64,000 bases of DNA from Pseudomonas izuensis (GTDB lineage Bacteria > Pseudomonadota > Gammaproteobacteria > Pseudomonadales > Pseudomonadaceae), in assembly GCF_009861505.1 (NCBI RefSeq), contig NZ_WTFT01000007.1:1-64000 (forward strand), given 5' to 3'. The notes below the pieces were generated by a model, which saw only the letters and a program-made list of their open reading frames with translations, searched no databases and had not been told where the DNA came from. Position numbers and translations under genes: made by a program. Of this stretch, positions 55,757-64,000 are shown piece by piece; positions within the stretch are counted from its first letter, which is position 1, and each line of letters starts with the position of its first letter.

Positions 55757-56398
55757 ATGCGTAATCTGATCATCAGCGCCGCACTCGTCGCTGCCAGCCT
55801 GTTCGGCATGACTGCCCAGGCCGCCGAAGCCCCCGCCGCCCCTTACGTCGAACTGAGCAACCCGGTTCCAGTCGCCGTTCCTGGCAAGATCGAAGTGGTG
55901 GAGCTGTTCTGGTACGGCTGCCCGCACTGCTACGCGTTCGAGCCGGTGATCAATCCCTGGGTCGAGAAGCTGCCTTCCGATGTGAATTTCGTGCGTATTC
56001 CTGCCATGTTTGGCGGCCCATGGGATGCCCACGGGCAAATGTTCCTGACCCTTGAAGCCATGGGCGTGGAGCACAACGTTCACGCAGCGGTGTTCAACGC
56101 GATTCAGAAAGAGCACAAGAAACTGACCGACAAGAATGACATGGCCGACTTCCTCGCCACCCAAGGCGTGGACAAGGACAAGTTCCTCGCGACTTTCGAC
56201 TCTTTCGCTATCAAGGGCCAGATCGTCAAGGCTCGTGAACTGGCCAAAAAGTATGAAATCTCTGGCGTTCCAACCATGATCGTCAACGGCAAGTACCGCT
56301 TTGACGTAGGCTCCGCCGGCGGCGCCGAACAAGCGCTGCAACTGGCCGACAAACTGATCGACAAAGAGCGAGCGGCTAACAAGGCTGCCGCCAACTAA
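55757..56398 (+). CDS. dsbA: Thiol:disulfide oxidoreductase DsbA
   Basis: The 213-residue precursor has a signal peptide (LIISAALVAASLFGMTAQA) and the thioredoxin-like domain with CPHC at residues 55-58 in FWYGCPHCYAFEP, and the cis-Pro loop SGVPTMIVNGKY. It oxidises cysteines of periplasmic proteins, including the cytochrome and alginate machinery. CAGGAG is well spaced before the ATG. It is 14 bases ahead of the next gene. Confidence 0.95.
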   Translation: MRNLIISAALVAASLFGMTAQAAEAPAAPYVELSNPVPVAVPGKIEVVELFWYGCPHCYAFEPVINPWVEKLPSDVNFVRIPAMFGGPWDAHGQMFLTLEAMGVEHNVHAAVFNAIQKEHKKLTDKNDMADFLATQGVDKDKFLATFDSFAIKGQIVKARELAKKYEISGVPTMIVNGKYRFDVGSAGGAEQALQLADKLIDKERAANKAAAN

Positions 56399-56412
56399 GG
56401 GCAGTACCCGCC

Positions 56413-57291
56413 ATGCGCCGCTGGGGAACCGAACGCGTCGTTGGCCTGCATGATCCGCGGGTCAACGAGCATCACCTGGAATCGACGGGCTTGCCCGCAG
56501 ACAGCCGTTTGCGCCTGCTCAGTTTCAATATCCAGGTCGGCATCAGTACCGAGCGCTATCGGCATTACCTGACCCGGGGCTGGCAACACCTGTTGCCGCA
56601 CACCGGACGCGCCGACAATCTGCAGAAAATCGGCAACCTGCTGGGTGACTTCGATCTGGTCGCCTTGCAGGAAGCCGATGGCGGCAGCCTGCGCTCAGGC
56701 TACGTCAATCAAGTCGAACACCTGGCACAGCTCGGCGCCTTCCCCTACTGGTATCAACAACTCAATCGCAATCTCGGACGCCTCGGCCAGCACAGCAATG
56801 GTGTGCTCAGTCGCCTGCGCCCGTGGGCGATCGAAGATCATCCGCTGCCGGGGCCCAAGGGTCGTGGGGCGATTCTGGTGCGCTTCGGCGAAGGTCCGGA
56901 AGCACTGGTAGTGGTCATGATGCACCTGGCACTGGGTGCGCGAGCCCGTAGTATGCAACTGGCCTACATCCGCGAAGTCATTGGCGGTTACAAACACCAG
57001 GTCCTGATGGGTGACATGAATACCCACGCCAGTGACCTGCTGCAGCACTCGCCATTGCGTGACCTCGGCCTGCTCGCGCCGCAACTGGAAGCGACATTCC
57101 CCAGTTGGCGCCCGCAACGCTGCCTGGACCATATTCTGCTAAGCCCGACCCTGACCCTCGAAAAGGTCGAGGTATTGGCTCAACCCATTTCCGATCACCT
57201 GCCGGTCGCGGTAGAGATTCGTCTGCCGGGTTCGCTCACGGCCGATGCATTGCCCGCGCTGAGTCCTGCCCTTCGCGGAACCCCTGAATGA
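56413..57291 (+). CDS. Endonuclease/exonuclease/phosphatase family protein
   Basis: The 292-residue protein has the EEP fold with LRLLSFNIQVGI, LVALQEADGGS, MMHLALGARARSMQLAYI, LMGDMNTHASD and a C-terminal ISDHLPVAVEIRLP. Asn, Glu, Asp and His metal/catalytic residues are all present. No signal peptide is seen. The substrate may be DNA, lipid or another phosphodiester. It lies between dsbA and the diguanylate cyclase with a four-base overlap to the latter. Confidence 0.87.
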   Translation: MRRWGTERVVGLHDPRVNEHHLESTGLPADSRLRLLSFNIQVGISTERYRHYLTRGWQHLLPHTGRADNLQKIGNLLGDFDLVALQEADGGSLRSGYVNQVEHLAQLGAFPYWYQQLNRNLGRLGQHSNGVLSRLRPWAIEDHPLPGPKGRGAILVRFGEGPEALVVVMMHLALGARARSMQLAYIREVIGGYKHQVLMGDMNTHASDLLQHSPLRDLGLLAPQLEATFPSWRPQRCLDHILLSPTLTLEKVEVLAQPISDHLPVAVEIRLPGSLTADALPALSPALRGTPE

Positions 57292-59312
57292 GCGACGAAG
57301 CACAGCGCTGGAAAGAGAAGTACCTCAAAAGCATCGAACAACAGGAAAAGCTCGAACGTCGTTGGGATGCCCGCCTCGACTTGCTGCGTCGCGGACTGGT
57401 ACGCAGCACCCTGGCGGCAGAAGGTACCGACCGCGCCGTCGACCAGTGCATGAAGGAAATGCGTGAAGTCGTGCGTACCGATGACATGGACGCCGGTCTG
57501 GCCGCCCTGATCCCGCGCCTGGAAAAAGCCGTGCTCGACTCCGAGCAACGCCGGGAAACCCGAGTGAACCAGACCAGCGCGGCACTGACCGCACTGGTCA
57601 CTCAGCTGCAAACATTGCCGCTGCCTCGGGAAGTCAGTCGACCGCTGAAGAGTTTCGCCAAACAGCTGGATAGCCGTGTCAGCCAGGCTCGCGAGATTCC
57701 GTTGCTGCTCAGTGAACTGAGCGGCTTGCAAGGTAAAGCCTTGAGTCAGGTGGAGAGTCCTGCTGAACCCGGTCGCCCTGGCTTGTTGCAACGGCTGTTC
57801 GGTCATCGGGACGCCGAGGATGTCGCTACGCCGCTCATGCCTGTCGCCGGGCATGACCCTGTCGAAAAGTCTGCGGAAACGATCCCGGCGCCAATGGCCG
57901 CGGCACCGTCCGCAGCCGCCGAACCCGCATCGGTTGTCGATGAACCGCACGTCGAAACTTCAGATCCGAGCGTCGTGGCCGCCCAGCCACACGCCGTCCA
58001 GGTATCATCCAATACACCCGAGCCCCTCAATCCGCAGCGAGAGTCTGCGCCACTCCCCGCGGCACCCGCTCATGTTGATCAGCCTGACGGGGCGTCAGTA
58101 CTTGCCGAGGCACCAGCGCCCCAATTCGAGCCGGCAATCAATCCCGACGAACTGACACCCGCTGCGCTTCCCGATACCCTGCCACGGCCTTCAGCCTTGG
58201 CTTCCGGTGAGCAGGACCTGTCAGGGGACGAACTGCTTTACGCGCTGCCGGATTCCCCCGAACCCTCCTACAGCTCGGTGGCCAGGCACATCGAAGACAC
58301 ATTGCTAGGTCTGCTTGACGACCTGACGCTCCCCGAGCGTCACCGCCCGCAAGCCGAATCAATGCGCGATCGGCTGAAAAACGGCTTGAATTGGTACGAA
58401 TTACTGCCGATTCTCGACGATCTGGCTACCTTGATGCTGGCGATTTCGGACAGCGGCCAACATGAATTCGAAGCCTACCTGCTGCGCCTCAATGAGCGTC
58501 TCGAGTCGTTCCAGAGCAATCTGCAAGCCGCCAGCGCCGGGCATGCCGACAGCCGTTCCGCCGCAGAGGCCATGGACACGCAGATCCGCGAACAGGTCGA
58601 CGGCTTGCAGACCAGCATGCACGAAGCGGCTGACCTGGAGGATCTCAAGCACGTTCTGGAAAACCACCTCGAAGGCCTGCTCGGCACCATGGACCAGCAT
58701 CGCAAGCAGCGCGACGAGCGTGAGCAAGAGGTTGCGGCCCGCCTGCACAGCCTGGCCGAGCGGGTGGCGCACATGGAACAGGAAGCCCTTGGCTTTCGAG
58801 AACACCTTGAGGAACAGCGCCAGAAAGCCTTGATCGACCCATTGACCGGCCTGCCCAATCGCGCAGCCTGGAGCGAACGGCTCGACCATGAAATCAGCCA
58901 ATGGCAACAACACGGCAACACATTGATGCTGGCCATGCTCGACCTCGATCACTTCAAGCGTATCAATGATAACTACGGTCACCTGGCGGGTGACAAAGTG
59001 CTGAAAATCATTGCCACTGTGCTGAGCAAGCGTCTGCGCGGGACGGATTTCATTGCCCGGTTTGGCGGCGAAGAGTTTGTCCTGTTGCTGCCTTCGACAG
59101 TGCCGGCAGCGGGTATGAAATTGCTGGAACATCTGCGCGCTTCGATCGAGGCCTGCCCGTTCCACTTCAAGGGTGAACGGGTAACGATCACTATTTCCAT
59201 GGGCCTGACAGCGTTCAAACCTGGCGAGCATAGCGATTTGGTACTCAAAAGAGCCGATCAGGCGCTCTATCGTGCAAAGAATGCCGGCCGAAACCGGGTG
59301 GAGCTGGGCTGA
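57288..59312 (+). CDS. dgcH: Diguanylate cyclase with long N-terminal and disordered regions
   Basis: The 674-residue protein ends in an active GGDEF domain: GGEEF at residues 593-597, with the inhibitory RxxD (RGTD, 584-587) ahead of it. It makes c-di-GMP. Residues 1-150 are helical with no membrane segment, and about 150-310 are Pro/Ala/Glu-rich and probably disordered. A further coiled region precedes GGDEF. In P. aeruginosa the gene at this position, PA5487, is called dgcH, from memory. Its ATG overlaps the upstream stop. Confidence 0.9.
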   Translation: MSDEAQRWKEKYLKSIEQQEKLERRWDARLDLLRRGLVRSTLAAEGTDRAVDQCMKEMREVVRTDDMDAGLAALIPRLEKAVLDSEQRRETRVNQTSAALTALVTQLQTLPLPREVSRPLKSFAKQLDSRVSQAREIPLLLSELSGLQGKALSQVESPAEPGRPGLLQRLFGHRDAEDVATPLMPVAGHDPVEKSAETIPAPMAAAPSAAAEPASVVDEPHVETSDPSVVAAQPHAVQVSSNTPEPLNPQRESAPLPAAPAHVDQPDGASVLAEAPAPQFEPAINPDELTPAALPDTLPRPSALASGEQDLSGDELLYALPDSPEPSYSSVARHIEDTLLGLLDDLTLPERHRPQAESMRDRLKNGLNWYELLPILDDLATLMLAISDSGQHEFEAYLLRLNERLESFQSNLQAASAGHADSRSAAEAMDTQIREQVDGLQTSMHEAADLEDLKHVLENHLEGLLGTMDQHRKQRDEREQEVAARLHSLAERVAHMEQEALGFREHLEEQRQKALIDPLTGLPNRAAWSERLDHEISQWQQHGNTLMLAMLDLDHFKRINDNYGHLAGDKVLKIIATVLSKRLRGTDFIARFGGEEFVLLLPSTVPAAGMKLLEHLRASIEACPFHFKGERVTITISMGLTAFKPGEHSDLVLKRADQALYRAKNAGRNRVELG

Positions 59313-59413
59313 GGCAATTGTTCCATTTTGTTTAAAACTTCGCGATTGCCCTCCGTACGCAAGGCAGTACGTTACACTGTTGCATTACTGTCTTGCGTGT
59401 ATCGCCTCCCGCC

Positions 59414-60193
59414 ATGAAATTTCTCGCTCTCATTGTGTCGCTTCTGCTCCTGGCCGGTTGTGCCAGCGGCCCCCGCTACGACACCAGTCATCCTTCAGCC
59501 AATCACGACAGCCGTATCCAGTTCGTGGTGATGCACTACACCAACGCCTCAATGGAGCGCTCGCTGCAACTGCTGACCCGTGGCGAAGTCAGCAGTCATT
59601 ACCTGATCGGCGACGACAAGAAAGCGACTATCTACAAATTGATGGATGAGAACCTGCGGGCCTGGCACGCCGGGGAAAGCCAATGGCAAGGCCGGACCTG
59701 GCTGAACTCCAGTTCCATAGGCATCGAAATCGTCAACCCGGGCTTCAAGGACACACCGACCGGGCGCCTCTGGTATCCCTACAGCGAAGCGCAGGTCCAG
59801 TCGCTGATTGTCCTGCTCAAGGACATCAGCAAACGCTACGCCATCAGTCCTCGCAGCTTCGTCGGCCACAGCGACATCGCACCGCTGCGCAAGCTCGATC
59901 CTGGGCCGCTGTTTCCCTGGAAACGCCTGGCTGCGGAAGGTATCGGTATCTGGCCGAACGAACAGGCCGTGGCGCGACAGCAGGCAGGGTTCGAAACACA
60001 GCTGCCAAGCATCAGCTGGTACCAGGCACAACTGGCCCGCGTCGGCTATGAAACTCCCCAGACCGGCGAACTGGATGTCGCCACCCGCCATGTGATCGCC
60101 GCCTTCCAGATGCATTTCCGTCCGGCCCGTTTCGACGGTACGCCGGATGCACAAACGGCGGCGTTGCTACAGGTGTTGAATCAGACAAAATAA
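59414..60193 (+). CDS. ampDh2: N-acetylmuramoyl-L-alanine amidase AmpDh2-like
   Basis: The 259-residue lipoprotein has a lipobox (LLLLAGC, Cys16) and an amidase_2 domain with the zinc ligands in VVMHYTNAS and FVGHSDIAPLRKLDPG. A C-terminal peptidoglycan-binding domain follows (WYQAQLARVGYETPQTGELD, VIAAFQMHFRP). It cleaves the amide between MurNAc and the stem peptide from the outer-membrane side. The TTG at 59393 is in frame; ATG 59414 gives a proper signal. Confidence 0.91.
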   Translation: MKFLALIVSLLLLAGCASGPRYDTSHPSANHDSRIQFVVMHYTNASMERSLQLLTRGEVSSHYLIGDDKKATIYKLMDENLRAWHAGESQWQGRTWLNSSSIGIEIVNPGFKDTPTGRLWYPYSEAQVQSLIVLLKDISKRYAISPRSFVGHSDIAPLRKLDPGPLFPWKRLAAEGIGIWPNEQAVARQQAGFETQLPSISWYQAQLARVGYETPQTGELDVATRHVIAAFQMHFRPARFDGTPDAQTAALLQVLNQTK

Positions 60194-60270
60194 TGACGCC
60201 CGCCCGACGGTCAGCGCGTTTTTCCAATCAGCAGCTATAACTCATTGGTAATTCGTCGGATATTTCCATA

Positions 60271-61884
60271 ATGGCTGCTGCTCGAGAGACGCTCCGTAGT
60301 TGGTTCTATCGCCCATGGTTTTTGGCGATGCTGGCGGCTGTCCTGAGCGCAACGCTACTGATGACCGGCAGCCTGTTCATCGCCCTGCATCAGGTCGAGC
60401 AGAACGAAAGCCAGGAAATGAACGCCCAGGGCGAACGCTTCCTCGCCCGCCTGGAACAATTGTTCGGGCAATTGCGCGAAAGCCTCGACGACCTGGAAGC
60501 CCAGCCGCTACGCAGCTGCAATGACGAAATGGTCGCGACGCTGCAGCAGGTCAGTTTCAATTACCGCTTCGTTTACGAAGCCGCCTACATGGACGGCTCG
60601 CGGGTATGCACCAATCGCCCGCGCCAGGAAGGTTTGTCGCTGACACGACCACCGGACATCAAAGGCCCCACCTACAGCTACTGGCTGAACACCACCACCG
60701 AACCCGATGAAAACCGGGCGGCGCTGATGCTCGGGCGCGGCAATTTCCGGGTCGCGACATCGCGGGGGCATTTGACCGATATGGTCGACCTGTCTCCGGG
60801 CAGCAGCCTGCTGGTGGTACTCGACCATGGCACTCGGGCGATTCCGGTGCTGGGTGTATCCCAGGCCTGGCCACCGATTGAGCATTGGCCGCCGAAAAGC
60901 CGTGATGCGCTGCAAGTCACGCATTCGCGCCTGATTTACCGCATGCCCACCGACAACCCGGAATACCAGCTGGTGTTGATCAGCCCGCGGGGCGGGGCCC
61001 ACATACCGCCAGTGTGGTGGTGGTTGTTGCCGGTCTGCCTGGGGTTGGCCATATGCGTGGGTTTTCTGGTGTTTCTATTGGTTCGCCAGCGCCAGTCTCT
61101 GGATGCCGAATTGACGGGCGCCATACGCCGGGGCGAATTGCAGGTGCTGTATCAACCCATTTTCGACCTCGACAGCCGCAATTGCGTCGGCGCCGAGGCC
61201 TTGCTGCGCTGGCGTCGGCCGGACGGAACCCTGACCAGCCCTGACCTGTTCATTCCGATGGCGGAAAACACCGGGCAGATCCGCCAGATGACCGACTTCG
61301 TCCTGCAACGTTTGCTAGAGCAGCTGGGGCAATTGCTGCGGGCCAATCCGCAGCTGTACATCTCGGTCAACCTGGCGGCCTGTGACGTGATGGTGCCGCG
61401 TATTGGCCAGGTCATGGCGCGCCTGCTGACCCTGCACCGGGTCGCCGCCAAACAGATTGCTTTTGAGGTCACCGAACGAGGACTGATCGATGTGGTGGTT
61501 GCCCGGGAAAACCTGCAAGCCTTGCGCGATGTCGGGCATCAGGTGCTGATCGATGACTTTGGCACTGGCTATTGCAGCCTCGCCTATCTGCAAACCCTGC
61601 CGATAGATTGCCTGAAGATTGACAAGGCCTTCATTGATGCACTGGGCCATGACGCGGCCAGTAGCGGAGTGGCCCCGCACATCATCCACATGGCGCAATC
61701 ACTGCACCTGACCGTCATCGCCGAAGGCATCGAACATGAAGCCCAGGCGGCGCTCCTCAGCAGTGAAGGTGTGAAGTTCGGTCAAGGCTGGTTGTTCGCC
61801 CATGCGTTGAGTGCTGTGCAGTTGATCGAGCTGATTACTCGTGGCCGCCGGCGGACCAGTCGACGCCTGGATGACGAAGCGTAA
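60271..61884 (+). CDS. CSS-motif EAL-domain c-di-GMP phosphodiesterase
   Basis: The 537-residue protein has two membrane helices (residues 17-38 and about 248-268) that flank a periplasmic CSS-like sensor with Cys83 and Cys113. The EAL domain follows: EALLRW (EAL at 309-311), IDDFGTGYCSLAYLQTLPIDCLKIDKAF and VIAEGIEHEAQA. All catalytic motifs are present. It breaks c-di-GMP, probably in response to the redox state of the two Cys. It converges on kinB with a six-base gap. Confidence 0.9.
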   Translation: MAAARETLRSWFYRPWFLAMLAAVLSATLLMTGSLFIALHQVEQNESQEMNAQGERFLARLEQLFGQLRESLDDLEAQPLRSCNDEMVATLQQVSFNYRFVYEAAYMDGSRVCTNRPRQEGLSLTRPPDIKGPTYSYWLNTTTEPDENRAALMLGRGNFRVATSRGHLTDMVDLSPGSSLLVVLDHGTRAIPVLGVSQAWPPIEHWPPKSRDALQVTHSRLIYRMPTDNPEYQLVLISPRGGAHIPPVWWWLLPVCLGLAICVGFLVFLLVRQRQSLDAELTGAIRRGELQVLYQPIFDLDSRNCVGAEALLRWRRPDGTLTSPDLFIPMAENTGQIRQMTDFVLQRLLEQLGQLLRANPQLYISVNLAACDVMVPRIGQVMARLLTLHRVAAKQIAFEVTERGLIDVVVARENLQALRDVGHQVLIDDFGTGYCSLAYLQTLPIDCLKIDKAFIDALGHDAASSGVAPHIIHMAQSLHLTVIAEGIEHEAQAALLSSEGVKFGQGWLFAHALSAVQLIELITRGRRRTSRRLDDEA

Positions 61885-61890
61885 TGCGCG

Positions 61891-63681
61891 TTACACCGTC
61901 AATGCCATGTAGAACTGCGTGCCCTGCCCCGGCCGCGAATAAACCCCCATCCGCCCGCCGTGCAGTTGCACGATTTCCTTGCACAGCGCCAGGCCAAGCC
62001 CGGCCCCGCCTTTTTTGCGACCGACCTGCACAAAGGGCTCGAAGATCCTTCCCTGTTGCCCATAGGCAATGCCTTCCCCGTTATCCTCAACACTGATGAT
62101 CACCCGCTCGCCATGACGCCGGGCCTGCAAACGTATGAGGCCACCCGAGGCGGTGTGACGCAGCGCATTGTCGAGCAGATTGTCGAGCACCCGGTCCAAT
62201 TGCGGCTGATCGGCCTGCAGGCGCGGCAATGGCCCCTGCACTTCCACCAACAGCTCGATGCCCTTTTCCTCGGCACCGCTGGTGAAGCGAATCTGCGCCT
62301 GCTCCAGCAAGTCTTCGATGGAACACGGCGCCAGTGTGAGTTTCTGCAATCCGTTCTGATAACGCGAGAAATTCAGCAGGTCGTTGATCAACTGCATCAG
62401 GCGCTGCATTTCTTCGTTCACCGTATCCAGCAGATCGGCTTCGCGGGTATCCGGGGCAAAGTGCGCGCGCTCGCGGAACAGGCCGAACGCCATGTGCATG
62501 CCGGTAACCGGTGTGCGTAGCTCGTGAGAGGCGCGCAACACGAACTCGCTGCGCACCCGTTCGAATGCCCGCTGTTCGGTAACGTCATGCAACACCATCA
62601 CCGCGCCGAGAATATGCCCCTGGGTATGGATGACCGGCGTCAGGCTAAAGGTGAGTAACCGCGTCTCGCCATCGACCTCGATGCTCAAGTCCTCCGGGGC
62701 TCGCTCCAGCGTGCCGCCACGCAGTACCAATTGCAGCTGTTCATCGAGCTCGGGACGTTGCAGTGCCACGCCCAGCCCCAGGCCGACCCGGTCGTCATCC
62801 CAGCCCAACTGGCGCTGCGCCACCGGGTTGAGGTGTTCCAGACGACCCTGGCGATCGATCATCAGCAAGCCGTCGTCAATACTGTCGAGTACCGCCTGCA
62901 AACGCTGCTGACCGGCAAGCAGTTCATCGACATTGGTGGCTTGATGCTCACGCAGCGCTTCGGCCATGATCCCGAAGCGCTTGGTCAACTGGTTCAGCTC
63001 AACCGCCGAGGAGACCGGCAGGGTGACGTCGAAATTGCCCTGGCCGATATTGTCTGCCGCCTGTACCAGAGCCTCGATAGGCTCGCCGATACGCCGGGCG
63101 ATGGCATGGGCGGTCACGAAGCCGATGATCAGCACGGCCAGCCCGACCAGGCCCAACAGCCCGGCAATCAGCAATGCATGTTCGCGGGCCTGGCGCTCGG
63201 TATCGCTGATGCTATCCAGCGCGCGCTTGTGTTCGGCAATCAATCCATTGCGCAGCGCGTTGAATTTTTCGGTGAGTTCATCGTTGCCGCTCAGCACATG
63301 CGTCGTGTCAGGCGAAACTTCATACGCCTTGATAAAGCTCAGATAGTCGGCCTTGGCTTTTTTGAAACCGTATTCGCTGCCCTCGCCCGCCGGCTCCTGG
63401 GCAATGCCTTCCTCCAGTAATTGAAAGTAACGCTGCTTGGAGGCTTCGAAGGCGGAAGCATCACGCTGCTCGCTGAGCATGATGATCAACTGATCACCCA
63501 GCGTTTGACGCAGCTTGAGCCCTATATCCAGGGTGACGAAGTTGTTGCGCACCAGCGCTTCCTGGCTCCCGGCCATTTGCATCACGCTGATCAGCCCGAG
63601 CATCAACCCCAGCAGCGCAACGGTGATCAGCGCGGAAATGCTCAGGAACAACCGGGACCGCAACTTCATCGCCAGTTTCAT
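61891..63681 (-). CDS. kinB: Sensor histidine kinase KinB
   Basis: The 596-residue kinase has two membrane helices (residues about 9-35 and 168-190) around a periplasmic sensor, then HAMP, PAS, and a HisKA domain with His386 in LRASHELRTPVTG. The HATPase has N-box DRVLDNLLDNALRH, DNGEGIAYGQ and GGAGLGLALCKE. Length and phosphorylation site match KinB of P. aeruginosa. It controls AlgB and, through it, alginate synthesis. ATG at 63681 was chosen over the open frame upstream. Ten bases after algB. Confidence 0.93.
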   Translation of the reverse strand: MKLAMKLRSRLFLSISALITVALLGLMLGLISVMQMAGSQEALVRNNFVTLDIGLKLRQTLGDQLIIMLSEQRDASAFEASKQRYFQLLEEGIAQEPAGEGSEYGFKKAKADYLSFIKAYEVSPDTTHVLSGNDELTEKFNALRNGLIAEHKRALDSISDTERQAREHALLIAGLLGLVGLAVLIIGFVTAHAIARRIGEPIEALVQAADNIGQGNFDVTLPVSSAVELNQLTKRFGIMAEALREHQATNVDELLAGQQRLQAVLDSIDDGLLMIDRQGRLEHLNPVAQRQLGWDDDRVGLGLGVALQRPELDEQLQLVLRGGTLERAPEDLSIEVDGETRLLTFSLTPVIHTQGHILGAVMVLHDVTEQRAFERVRSEFVLRASHELRTPVTGMHMAFGLFRERAHFAPDTREADLLDTVNEEMQRLMQLINDLLNFSRYQNGLQKLTLAPCSIEDLLEQAQIRFTSGAEEKGIELLVEVQGPLPRLQADQPQLDRVLDNLLDNALRHTASGGLIRLQARRHGERVIISVEDNGEGIAYGQQGRIFEPFVQVGRKKGGAGLGLALCKEIVQLHGGRMGVYSRPGQGTQFYMALTV

Positions 63682-63691
63682 CGGTGGCGGC

Positions 63692-64000
63692 TCACAAGTT
63701 GTACTGTTTGCGTTTGCGGTACAGTGTCGAAGCGTCGATACCCAGGGTCTTGGCGGCTTGATCCAGAGTGCCTGCGGTGGCGAGGACAGCGCCGATATGG
63801 GCTTTTTCCAGCTCATCCAGGCTCAAGGCCGCGCCAATGCGCGGCGCATTGTTGACCGGCGTCTCGGCCATGCCCAAGTGGTTGATCTCGACCCGCTCCT
63901 GCGGGCAAATAATGCTCGCACGCTCCACCACGTTGCGCAGTTCGCGAATGTTCCCCGGCCAGCGATAACCCAACAGCGCTTCGCGGGCCTCGTCGCTGAA
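63692..64000 (-). CDS. algB: NtrC-family response regulator AlgB, C-terminal part
   Basis: Only the last 102 residues are inside the window; the gene starts beyond position 64000. The visible part is the end of the sigma54-type AAA+ domain (FSDEAREALLGYRWPGNIRE, LRNVVERASIICP), and a Fis-like HTH (LDQAAKTLGIDASTLYRKRK) ends the protein. Position just before kinB and the sequence identify it as AlgB, which activates algD for alginate. No frameshift is seen. Confidence 0.9.
   Translation of the reverse strand, partial: FSDEAREALLGYRWPGNIRELRNVVERASIICPQERVEINHLGMAETPVNNAPRIGAALSLDELEKAHIGAVLATAGTLDQAAKTLGIDASTLYRKRKQYNL

Overview
The window is a chromosomal segment of a Pseudomonas, most likely of the P. 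fluorescens group. The evidence is the protein families and gene order (trpI/trpBA, zur-znuCB/znuA, polA-ErsA-engB, cc4-dsbA, ampDh2, kinB-algB, an aa3 oxidase cluster with split pntAa/pntAb), the GC-rich codon use, and many REP doublets of the P. fluorescens type. No prophage, conjugative element, CRISPR array, rRNA or tRNA was seen. The only mobile-element gene is a REP-associated tyrosine transposase (RAYT).

Layout. 1-8.35 kb: glutaryl-CoA catabolism (CaiB-family CoA-transferase, gcdH, divergent LysR regulator), the proton-translocating transhydrogenase pntAa-pntAb-pntB, an acetyl-CoA hydrolase/transferase, and a DUF1127 gene surrounded by copies of the 7-mer TACAGTT. 8.7-11.7 kb: three tandem secreted DUF2388 proteins followed by a secreted fusion of an HExxH region and a DUF4105 domain. 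11.9-16.5 kb: CigR-like protein, trpBA with divergent trpI, a YqjD/ElaB-like membrane protein, dodecin and a DUF1161 protein. 16.6-22.2 kb: LLM-type oxidoreductase, osmC, a second DUF1161 gene, two paralogous lipoproteins, a lipoprotein aminopeptidase, the RAYT between two identical 61-bp repeats, and a HAD phosphatase. 22.2-31.1 kb: gamma carbonic anhydrase, prlC-yheV, a secreted tyrosine-type phosphatase, an orphan EF-hand protein in AT-rich DNA, a radical SAM protein, and a beta carbonic anhydrase next to a SulP transporter. 31.3-40.1 kb: the aa3 oxidase (coxB, ctaD, ctaE) with assembly factors (ctaG, SURF1, a Sco-like protein, ctaA, cyoE, sco). 40.3-49.1 kb: metNIQ, katE, a lipoprotein, and the zinc system zur-znuCB/znuA. 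49.2-64 kb: homoserine kinase, polA, an ErsA-like sRNA, engB, cytochromes c5 and c4, dsbA, an endonuclease/phosphatase, a diguanylate cyclase, an ampDh2-like amidase, an EAL protein, kinB and the 3' part of algB.

How it fits together. The cox block holds structural subunits, heme A synthesis (cyoE, ctaA) and copper delivery (ctaG, sco), and probably acts with cytochromes c4/c5 encoded downstream. A second theme is the AlgU (sigma22) envelope-stress circuit: kinB/algB, an ErsA-like sRNA with a matching promoter, an AlgU-type promoter in front of osmC and a weaker one in front of dodecin. REP doublets sit almost everywhere two genes converge, and one supplies the stop codon of ctaE.

Limits: functions come from reading translations and motifs, without database searches. 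References to P. aeruginosa gene order or numbers are from memory.
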